Shown piece after piece: positions 36,301-48,300 of a stretch of DNA of 64,000 bases. A model generated the notes under the pieces. It searched no databases and was not told where the DNA came from. It worked only from the letters and a program-made list of their open reading frames with translations. Each line of letters begins with the position of its first letter. Within the stretch, counting starts at the first letter, position 1. Both the position numbers and the translations under genes were made by a program. The stretch lies in NCBI GenBank assembly GCA_013399895.1, contig VXBA01001515.1:1140320-1204319 (forward strand). The letters are read 5' to 3'. This DNA is from Serilophus lunatus. Its lineage: Eukaryota; Chordata; Aves; Passeriformes; Eurylaimidae.

Positions 36301-39300
36301 TTGATTTTTTCCAGGTCTTCCACACGAGATTTCAGCTTTCTCACTTCCTCCGCTGGAAGGTTAAAGGAAAATGCTACAGAACATGCTGCCACAGATGCCT
36401 GAAATACCTTCTAGTATCAGCAGAGACACAACAACACTGTGTCAGATTGCTACGGCCGCTGAGTTTTTTGCAGAATCTTTCTTTGTATCCTTTTTTTAAT
36501 AGCAGGGATATCTGGAGTTTAACTTAGTCTCAGAGCAGTAAGACCTCAGATCTCATATTCCTATCATATTCACCCCAAGACTACATAACCCCTTATTAAA
36601 GGTTTATATTTCTCATATTTTCTTCCAGTGCATTTGTAACATCTTAGTGGCAGTCACCATCAAGCTGAGGGTGCTCCCCAGTTCTCTACCTTGGTATCTC
36701 TGCTGCTTGCACTGTTTGCCAGCTAACACCCTCTGTCCTTCTATCCCTTTCAACATTTCGTTCCTCAGTTGTTTCTTACCCAGAGCAATGAGCCCAAAAA
36801 GCAGTCCAAGGAGAAACAACCAGGCTAGAAGCAAACCAAGGAGCCATTTCCACCAGCTACAGCAGGAACCACAGGGACACCAGGATGGTGCTGATCCAAT
36901 TGCACCCCCGACATCACCATTTCGTATTTCTGGAAGAGGGAAGGAGTAGATTCCTGTTTAATGAAAAGTTCCTTGACTTCAGAGTTAAGGACACCAAGGT
37001 CTGACCCATTATACAAAGGGCTATGGAAAAAAATCTTTACACCACCCTCTTCATTTGGCAGGTGTAATTTTAGTTGCTGTAGAAACTGGGAACAGCATTT
37101 CCAAAGGGAATTTCAATAAGGGACAAGACTCAGTGCATTTGAAAATAACAGCTGAAAACATGATGCCCTAAGGGGCAATTTTTTGTACTGATTTGAGCCA
37201 TAAATGATAGCAGTAGCCAGCATGGTCTGTCTGAGTCCTCTCTTCCCCACCAATCTGGAAGCAGGTGCAGCTAGACTGTCAGCTATTAAAATATACTCCA
37301 ACTACCCACCCACCTACAATCAAATCACTGGTACCAATTTCATCGGTAGCCTCCTGAGCATTCCCTCCCTCTGATGTCATTGCACAGACATCACTCATGT
37401 CCCTCAAGAACAGTTGGTTTTTCTTGTATTATTCTTTGGTTCTTCTTCAATGAAAGTCAGAGTTGCAACACTCACCTGCATAAGCTTCTTTGTCCCTTTT
37501 TGGCATAGATTTCAGTCCTCCTGTTTTAACAACAGTAAAAGAGATTTTATCAGTCTTTCTGTTCATGACAAAACAGAGCAGGGGCTTGAAAGGAAAAGGT
37601 AGTAATGGAGGCAGAAAGTTTTATTTACTCTTACCATTTGCATCTGATTTTAGGCCAGCATCTGTAGCAAAAGTGGAGGAAAATCCCTGCTTCTCTTTCT
37701 TCAAAGTGTCTTCTGCAAAGGATCCTGAACAGGAACCGAACATAATTAAAAGCTACACCAGAAGTTGAACCAGGTCTATCTTCTTTCATTGGTAAAAGGC
37801 ATATTTTTATTGGGAAGACAGAACAGCTCTGCCTGTTTAAACCAGATCTAGATTTCTCTGCCCTCAGAATATACACATGCCCCAAAGACAGGAAGTTACC
37901 TCCATGAAGCCCAGTGGTAGAGGCATTAAAGACTTTGCCACTGTCCTTTGTCATGACCAAGAGCTCCATCTCCTTTGCCGGGGCATTGTCCTTCTCCAGC
38001 AGCAGGAATTTGCAGTCTTTGCGCAGAATGTCATCTCCCTGGGAGCTCAAAGCAGTTCCCCCTGGAATATTGATAGAGGATGGTAAAGAGGAGGAGATGA
38101 GTGTGTGCCATTGAGTCCATAATTACAAGCCACACCACTTTTGTTCATTAAAATACACAGTCACATTGTGACAGGGGTTGCCACTGCTATAAGCACTCAG
38201 TAAGAGACACACTGGTCACTGAACCTGAGAGCTGGGCATGTCATTAGATTTCTTTAGAGATGTGTATTTCACTAGCAGGGAAACTGCTACCAGAAGTGAG
38301 GAACATCTGGAGTTCAGTTGCATGTGGAAGTGATTTGCTCAATGACCTCTTCTCTTCTCAAACACATTTACTATGGAACCATAGAAACTCAGTCCAAGAG
38401 AGACATTCAGGGGTCAGCAGAGCCAGCACAGCCCAAGTTGAGAAGCCCATCATGCATTGTCAAGCTACTCTGTCAAGCATAAAGCACTACATATCCTTGG
38501 GAGCCAGGCAGGGTTAGGAGACATTGAACTGCAGTTTACTGAGGTTTGGCACAGGTGGTAACCCATTTGCCATGCGGCATCATCAAGTATGCCCAGAATG
38601 TTGTACAAATGTGACTGCATACAAATTGACACAACATTGAAAATCAAAATAACCAGGATGGTATTATTCCACTACTGTAGCAGAAACCTGGAGTAAACCT
38701 TTACTAGAAATGTTGTCATAACTTCTCTGGGCTTTACACCTATTTTTAAGCCCCATCTTTGGGAGCCCTTGGATTACAAAAGAAAATTGGCTCTCCTTAC
38801 CAAAAAAAAAAATCTCTCATTTTTGAGTGGCTGAACCTGGTACTATTGCCAAATAATGTTAAAGAGCAACCGTGCAAATATTTTGGCTTTAAATGAAGTA
38901 TAATTTCACACGTATGCTCTTCTATCCAGCTCCCTGCCTGCTGAGCAGAAATAGCTGCAATTAAACCATCCAAATTACCACAGAATGGGGGAGATTGAAT
39001 CAGGCCAGCTCAATTGCTCATTTTGCTTTTGACTTGCTTTCTTTTCAGAAAGGCACTGGTGGCTAGTAACAAGTTATGCACTCTCGTGTCACTCAGCTGG
39101 CTGAATTTCTAAGTTGTTTTTGTTATGATACACATGTACAAGGCCATGCCTAAGCAACTATGAATGACACACTCACCTGCTGTGGCAGACACACCAGTAC
39201 TTGTCGTGGTGTTGCTCTGAGAAGTGTTCTTTACCCCATATGCTGCAATGAGGAAATTCAAGAATGATAAAGATGAAAGATGTCAAGGTACCTACACACA

Positions 39301-42300
39301 CCAACCTTGAGCTGGAAACCATTTAAAAAACCTTTTCTCATTCATCATTCCCAGGAAAACTCAAAAAATCAAGGGCTTCCCCGGCCACCAAATCTCTAGT
39401 GCAGAGGTACTGGGAGCTGTTCCTGCACATGCAAAGCAGAGGAAATATCCCTTCATATTGCACTGTGCCACCCAGGGAGCTTGTAATGAGGAACTCTCTG
39501 TCCATATGAACTCTCTAGTCACTACAGAAAAGGTGGGAGAAGGCAGCACACACTGATGACTCTCACACTTTCTCTAGGCTTAATTTGTTGCTGACCTGCA
39601 GAGGCTGCAGTAGCATTCTGAGTCGCAGCGGAAGAGCTGGGAGACAGGTTGTTTTGAACTCCAAACACTGCAAAGAAAAACATTGCAATGGAGGTTACAG
39701 GAGTCCTGCAGTGCAGACGGTATTCTGACTAAACCCAAAGCAAAACCAGTGACAATAATGATGACCTCTGCCAATAAATTTCACCAGCTAGTTGGAGGCA
39801 TCACAGGCCTAAGCACATCTTCCTTAGATCATTTTGCTGTATTGTCACTGTTGGCCCAGAATAACAACAGTGACCATTTTAAAACATTATTCGAGTTATA
39901 CTGAGAGGCCACTCTCAAGGCTGCATGGACATTTCTGCAGGTGGGGCAGTTGGGAAAAAGGAAAATTCAGCAAATTGGCTTGGACTGACTAAGGGAATAA
40001 GGATATAACTGCACACAGTATGTGTTAAAGTACTGTCCAGAGAGAAGCAAACAGCTGTGGTGTCAGAATCAGTGTGCCAGTATTAGTGCAGTGTATGGAC
40101 TGCCCTCATACACCCTGCTCTCATTGCAAGCCCAGTCAGAGACCCTGCATGATGGCACTACGGTGTGCAGACATAGTGTGTGTGACTGTGAAAGGAATAA
40201 AAGTGACATTGAAGAGAGTCTGCCAGAAGCCATGAAACAGGTAAAGCAATAGGAAATTACAGGGAAAACTGACAGAGCAGCAGTGGGCCTTTATGGATTA
40301 GGAAATGAGTTTATTTTTTTACAGCATTATCCCGAGTTGTTCTAGGAAAGAAACAGGCTGCCTTAATAGGCGTTTTTCAAAAGACAAACGATTCTCCTTG
40401 GGAAATCTATACTTTTCCCTGCCTCCCAGACAAAAGTTGACAGGAGCTAACATCAGCTAGACTGGGCCAACTCAGAATAAATACACCATAACTGGGTAAC
40501 TGAGGTATGCAGACAAGCTGCTGACACTAAGATGAGGAACAGGAGAGAAACTGGAATATAGGTATTATTTCACTGTACATGTCTGCCAGAAATGTGTTGC
40601 TGTGAAAGTGTGAAGAAAAGAAAAATCTGACCTGTAGACGAAGAGCTCAGGCCTGCATTCAGAGTATGATTGCTGGGAGCCAGGTTATTTGGAACACCAA
40701 AAACTGCAAAAAGAGGAGGTAAAATGTTATTACTTCTCTGAAATCAGAAATCCAGCACCCAAAGATCAGTAGCACAGTCACAGATATTAAGAATCAACCT
40801 GGAAATGCAATTAGTGAAAATGCACAATAATTGCACAGAAGAAAAATCTTGAAAATTGTGACAGCAAACCAGCCTTTCACTGAACTGACAAAGGGGAAAA
40901 ACTCCTCCCTCAGACAAGCTGCAGTCATGTAACAGTGAGAGAAAGCAAAGCTTTTAACTGTATGGCATCATAAAGCTGCCTGTGTTTTATCTCTACAGCT
41001 GAGAAATGCAGCATTTTGAAGAGGGCTTTACCACGTATAAGCACACTCAACACTTACTGATACACATTTTTAGTGAATGAGTCATTCTTACAAAGGGCCA
41101 GGATAATCCAGTGTTAAGTAGAGTCTAAAACTAGTTTTTATAGGGAATGTAAGCTTGACCTCATTGATAAAGCTATCATCAAGGTTAGCAGCAGTCAGCC
41201 AGGACAATAAATCCTCATGAAAAAGGATTTTCTGATTCAATTGGTGTAGAAGCAGAGAGCACCAAATTATAAAGAAAATTAAAGCATATTCCTTGCCATC
41301 TTGATTCTTCCAACATTTTAGTCCTTGCTGTGTGAAAAAAATCCCACTTCTTTTGACCCAGTTTCAGGATAGACCTACATCTTCAAACCTGGGCAGTCCA
41401 GGTTTGGATCATCCATACCTGATCCTGTAGAGTGAGACATGGCATTGATCAAGGAAGAGCTGTTATGGTATCCACCAAGGGAAGACCCAGCAGGCAGAGT
41501 GGAGGACCACATGTATGAAGGGAGGGCAGTATTCAGTATGGTTGTGTCGTATGTCCCTGACACTGCAAAAAAACAACCAAACAAATGGTTTTCAATGAGA
41601 CCAGGCTTGTGGCTTAGCATGCACTGCAGATTTACAAGGCAAACATCTTCATCTGCTTTAAACTTCAACTACCGTTGTGGAATCAACACAATGACTCCAG
41701 GTTAACATGGTGTAACTGACCTCAAATGTCAGCTGGTTACAGCACACCCAAGTCTTAACCAATGGAATAAAGACAGACCTGGTAGCATGAACATTCACAA
41801 AACACCTTGAAGAGATTTCATTGCTCCTAAATAAAACATTTAAGTCTGCTATAATAAATCATCATGAAGTCTGCTAATAAATCATGCTGGGCCATGGGAT
41901 GTATGAATTTTGCTTCCCACGTATGTCTCTGATTGGTTCAGTACTGTATTGGACTAAAATTCCCAGTTTTAGACAGGACTGGAGCCACGAGTAAGATAAA
42001 ATACTGGTTCTTACATACCAGTGGAAGACAGTGGACTGAATGTGAATACCACTGCCTCAAGCACTGTGGTGAGTCTTATAAGTAACAAAATATGGTTGTA
42101 GTATTCTAAGTATCACTTCAATTGCAGAATCATAGAATCACAGCATGGTTTGGGTTGAAAGGGAACTTAAAGATCATCTAGTTCCAACCACCCTGCCGTG
42201 GGCAAGGATACCCCCTGTTAGACCAGGTGGCTCAAAGCCTCATTTAACCTGACCTTGAACACTTCCAGGGTTGGGGCATCCTCAGCTTCACTGAGCAACA

Positions 42301-45300
42301 CATTTCAGTGCCTCAACACCCTCACAGTAAAGATTTTCTCCTCAACATCTAATCTAAACCTACACTCTTTCATTTTAAAGCCATTCTTCATTGTCCTGTC
42401 ACCATAGTTCCTGATAAGTTATTATCAAGTGATGTGGCCAATAAATCAAACCCGCACTGAAATGTTGTCTTCAGTGCTATCTCCATCTCGCTTGGAGATA
42501 AGAGATCAAATCATTCTCAGATATATTTGCTTAGAGCTCTTAACTCTGCCAGAAATACCTCTGAATTAAAGCTTGTGGCAGCAGAAATGGGTTGTACTGA
42601 AATTAGACATGTCACTAGATAGCTACTCAAGACGGCTCTTGTTGTGGCAACATCGGGACAGTCTTTCAGCATTCTGGCCCTTTTTCTGTATTGTCACTAC
42701 CGTCTGGAACGGAGACCATGAATTCTTTCTTGGATGATCTTAGCAACTGAGTATTTTTTATGGCAAATACTGTTTGCAATGACTCCAACATTGCTAATGG
42801 CCAAGTACCTGACTGAGAGCTCTCAGTGACCATCTTCGTCTCCACCACAGCCTTTTTCGGGATCGGGAGTGTACCTGACGGTGATCGAGTGGGGCTGCAG
42901 CTGGCTGATCGACTGCCTTTCAGCAAACGTTTCACATCATCCAACTCTGTCCCTGGCAGGAAAAGCAAGGATCTAGAGTCACCCACAAGCCATTGTTCCA
43001 TTGATCTATAATCTTGGCCTGGCTAAATCATTCAGTGTCTACGAAGTTCTTAATTTGTGGGGGGCCCCTTAATAACAAAGGTTAAGTGGTTTATTTCTGG
43101 GACTAACTACCATTACATCTTTGCAAGAGCATCACACAACCCACAGCATGCTGCCTTGTTCAGAAAGGGGACACAAATTAATGGTACTAACAGGAAAAAG
43201 AGAATGACATGCTGTTATCTGTCATCATGAAGACTGGGTCCCAGAGACACTGCAGACAGGCCTCTAGCAGCAACATCCTCTATCTTATCCCTGATACCCC
43301 TGGAATAAAAGCCATGGCACTTACATCTGCCAGAGGGAGATGCACTCTGCAGTCGGACTCGTATTTCACTCTCTGGGAAGATAAAGAGCAAATCATGAAC
43401 ATGGAGTGAGATACATTTGTGCCCTGGGCTGGGAATGAATCTTTAGGCTGAAGTGAATTCCTTCCTTCTTGCTGTTTATGTTCCATCTGCTGTCTTGGTC
43501 TGAGAAGTACTCATGGCCCATGTGAATTGGTTGTAAATTGGTTTGGGTGACTTTTTGTTTTGGGGTCACATTTAGTTACTCTACGTTCCAGAGAGCTATA
43601 TGTTACTCATTGAGGGCTTCTGTTGAAGTCAATAGTGCTGCTACCGCCAGATAGACAGAAGGCCTAATTACACAGTCCTCAGCCACAGTACTGATTGATA
43701 TTCCTGCTCATCACAAGTATTAATTTCATTGTCCTTCTAAATAAAAAACTAGACAGCCAAAAGAAGCTTACTAAGTATATAAATTCCCTATTATGTCCTG
43801 GGTAAAAGTCACACTTCCAGCTCTACAATGGGATGTATGGTACGTCTTACCACATTGTCTTTTGGCTCACTGAATGTAACCAGGCCAATTTTAAGCCAAC
43901 ATTCTCACCAGGTAGTCAGTGTTATTACTGACTTTTACTGTCCAACCCAAGACACTACAAAGTTAATGTGATTTGGTTGAGGCAAGTCTTCAAGCTTGCT
44001 TCCCACAAGCAAAGCGGCCAGCCAGGACATGTGATACATGCTCCTCAAGATGAAGTCTGACAGTGCATGCACTATAAAAGAAACACTATTTTGGCATTCA
44101 TGTGGAGAAGCTGATGGATTGGAAGCTGGACCCGATTCTCTGGTGCCTGCTTTATTATGTATGGCCTAGTTCTGCTGGGAGCTCAGGTATGTAGTGTGCT
44201 AGAGGAGACTGTGATGATCTGAGGCAGAATACCTGGGAAATGTGACACTCTCCAGCAGGAGTGTGCAAGAGCATGCTTTGATTTATATCCACTGCTAAAA
44301 TTAACTTGGATAAAATGACATTATAATTCCCTCTTCAAGCAACATGGAACAGATACTACACTCTTGCAGACTAATATAATCTTTCTTTCCCCAACACTGT
44401 TAATAAATTATTAGAAGAACTAAATGATTTAAACAATGTAGAGCTTTGAAGTGAGCTGGCTACACAAACTAAGCAAGTCCACAATTTCCTCACCGTCTCT
44501 TCAATGTGAGCATGAGATCATTTCAGGGTATAGCTTTATGGTTTGCAAGACAGATCACAGCAGGAGAATCATGAATGCAATTCCTGTAAATATGTCAGAG
44601 GCAGGTCCCAAAGCACAGATGGACTAAGTTTACGGCAGTGAATAGACAAGATAAACTATGTCCTGTGCCCTCAGATGTCCATTTTCCCAAGTACCTTTCC
44701 ACATTTCTGACACGGTTTAAAGCACCATGACATTCACTAGGGTCAAATTTTGCGCTAAGCTTGCTTAAACAATTGCTTACAGATAAATAGCCCACATCTG
44801 CAGTGGTGTAAATCCACATAATTCATCTGACTGCTCTACATGCAAAGCGGTAGATTCTAGCTAAAGAATAGGTCCATTTAACAAAGAACAGTATAAACTC
44901 ACCTCGACTTTGGCTTCTCCCTCTCGTGGAGGCAGATGCTGCAAACAGCAGTGAGAGAAAAAGCAATATTAGTGTATACTGACTGTGATATCTCTGAAAA
45001 ACAACACACCTATCTTGCTCAAACTGCCCAGATTCAGATAGTAACTTTTCCTGGGCCACAGTTGGGGGAATTGAACCCGTAGAGTTTTTACCAGACCCCC
45101 TTTAGACCATAAGGTATCTTATAGAATCGGTACCACCTTTTGCATTTCTGGACCAGCTGGTGTTTCTTTTCATAGAGAGAAATGTTGCTCATAGGTGGCG
45201 ATCTCCCATTTCAAATGTACAAAAGGCAGCTAATAGGCCTATTTCCCCACTGACCAACGCTGGATACTTTGAAACCCCGCCTCCTTTCTGAGCCAGAAAG

Positions 45301-48300
45301 ATGGCCTGATCATAATGTTTCACTGTCTTAACTGAGCAAAATCAGCAGCTCAGAATTTGGACAGAGCAAGTTCATACTTGCTGAAAATCTTCAGTGTAAA
45401 TACATCACTTGACGGCCAGTTCATATTTCCATATATACTTGCTGAAGACTAGAAAAGAGCTACTGGAAAAGTATATCCCACAATGACTCAAAATCCTAAG
45501 AGTCTGGGCTTTCTTGCTTGCACCTGTTCTTCCAGCTATGGTGGGGGATGGAGGGAATGCCATGTATCCTGTGTCTATGTTCCCCTGTCCATGTACTTCA
45601 TCATATGGGAAGCATCACAAAAGCAGCTGAGAGTAGCAGATATACATTATGCACTCTTCATTTGAATATGTATCAGCTACAGACCTACAGCTCTAAAAGG
45701 AACATACCGATATCTTTTCTGGGAAACTCAGGAGAAGAGTTGGCACTGGAGCTCCCTGTGAAAACCAGAAAGGGGCTCATTAATACTTTGCACTAGATCA
45801 TTAAAAGCTTTCAAAACATGTCTTCCTGGCAAGCGTCTAATCCCAGTGGGCAGCAAACATTTCCATTTAAAAAAAGATCTACTCAGGATGACATGAAAGG
45901 GCTCTTAATGTCTTTCAACAAATATATGGCATATTTCCTTTTAGGAATGAACATTAATATAAATACGACTTAATCATTAAAATGTGTCCCTGATGGCTTA
46001 TTTCCTAGCAAAATCACAATGTGATTTTTGTGCTACTGGGGACAATTCTGCATTAATGTGATTTCAGAGTGCACTACACATTGCCTCATTTCTATGACAT
46101 GTCCTGTGATACCTTCATATGTTGCATGGCGGTTGACATAGGTTTTTCTTTCAAATGTCGAGCCAGGTGATCTGGTGAGAGTAGAGCTGGGAGACTGGGC
46201 TTGTCTGTAGCCAGAAGATGATGATGTTGAATTCAATCTACCACTTCCACCTATAGTTAGAACAAAACACCCTCAGCAAATTGAAGATAAGCCCTGTCTG
46301 TACACTCTGGATGCCCTGAGTGCTTTATGTTACTGTCGTCTGAGCTGGACAATTTGCATTGGCACCTCACAAATTGAGATGGACAAGAACGACATTTGGG
46401 TCTAACTCTGGCTGTCCTCAGCATTCAGTGCAGAGAGGAGTATAGGTTATCTTTGTGGTTTTGAAACAAATCTTAATATATATGACAGCAGGTTTTGGCC
46501 TAGAGGGATGAGTAAGCCATCTGCCCTGAGCAGAAAAAAACTCTTGCTCTGGACAGTGCTGGGTTTTGGTTTGGATATAGATCCACCTGTAAACTCAAGT
46601 GTTACATGACACAGGACAAAAAAAACTGTGAGACTACTAAGCCAAACTCAAAGTGGTGAAGGATGCAGTTTGTGAGACAAGGGAAAGCAGAGATAAGTCC
46701 ACTTTCCTTCTAAAGCAACTGTCCACACTCTCCCTTATCATGCCTTAGTCAGTCTAGTTTCTGGAGAAGTGATTGAGGTATGCTTCAATTAGGCCCAAGA
46801 CAGCCTGGAGGTTATCAGGAGCTGTTATATTTAAATAGATGGAAAGAATTTCCCTCCTAATTCACATCAGTGCTGTGGAGAAAGAACTGAGCAGCCATAA
46901 CTAATGCATTCATACTCTTATGTGAAATCTAATGCTGGAGTATGATCAGGGTGCAGCAAAAAGAGAGCCCTGTGATAAAGTGCAACCTATCCATGCTGAT
47001 CAGCAGGACCACCCTGGATATTGTTTACCCATCCCTACAAAAAGAGTGTGTACTTTTGATCTCAACAGCATTTTCTTGCCAACTTTCCTCTCTACAAAGA
47101 TTTGTTTCGTTCTGTAACTTTTCCATTTAATTCAGCAGAAAGAACTGCCGTGACAAGAAGACTTCTGTTAGACTCATTTTGCAAGAGAGTGGGAAAGAAG
47201 AGATTACAGAAAGCTCTGTGAAACAGCTAGATCTCAATATGTCTAAAGTTCAGGTTCTTTTCCTCCACACACTGAAAAGCAATAAAAGGAAGATGGCAAT
47301 CCTGCAAGGTCCTCTGCGTTTGCAGGACTGAGTTCAGTTCGTACACTGGTGCCAGTCCAGCAAATTAGACTGACATTTTCACTGGAGCTACTTCATGTCT
47401 GCCCTGAGGCAAAGTGATTCCACACTCTGGCCTTTAAGTGGCAAGTGTCTATCAGATCTATTTGATATGGCTAACTCTTGAACTCTCTTGAACTTCCAAA
47501 CTGCATTTCACTCCCTCTGGTTTGCCAGCTCCCTTGGAGCATAAAGAATGTTTTCTATAAGGATAGCTATTCAGTTGGTCCAACTGGGGATAGAGAGGTG
47601 GCCAGGAAGCTTATTCTCTAGAAACCTTTGCTATGACAATCTAACAGCTGGATAAAGAATGCTGTCAGAGAGGAACCCTGTCTTTGTGGAGTAGACAGCA
47701 TACACTGATTTTGCACGTCCAGAAAATATGGCAGAATATTCAAAGTGCTAAAGCTATGGGCACACACACACACACACACGCACGCACAAGAAAACATTTC
47801 TAGGAAATTCTTTAATAATATTTTACCCTCAGCAAGACCAACAAAAAGATTAATCAGAAATGTCTTTTGAAAAAAAATGGTCAGAAAGATTCTAATTTGG
47901 AAATTTAAAAGGGAGGGAAATTCAGTTTCTGAATGTCTTTTTAAAAATAGTGGGAATGGCATCTTTTGTTGTTATTCTTCTGAAATCAGGTTTTCCCTGT
48001 GGAAAATGGGAATTTTCTCATTTACTCACCCATCCTCAAACTCAACTTTAGGGAAGGAATACCTTTGGTTTGCATATGTAGGTAATTGTCACTTCTACTA
48101 TCATAAATCCTCTTTTCCTTACCTCTGCTCATCCTATTTCCCTGCCCTGAGCCTCTCTCCAGCCCATTTCTACTGCCTTTGCTCTCTGCTCACTGTGCAA
48201 TGATTTCACTCCTTACTTGAGGTCACATAGCTGCTGCCATGGGTGTAAGACCTCTTTTCCACTCCACTCCCTCCAGCATGAGATGATGTTTTGAGTCCAC

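Noticed and set aside
38370..38445. Possible CR1 terminus (ACCATAGAAACTCAGTCC and following)
   Set aside because: Only a few scattered words resemble CR1 and there is no tail motif or continuous match.
45041..45130. tRNA-like B-box (GGTTCAATTCC on the minus strand) with CTCTACGGG before it
   Set aside because: The T-stem pairs only three bases and no convincing A box, anticodon arm or acceptor stem can be folded; chance match or very old SINE debris.
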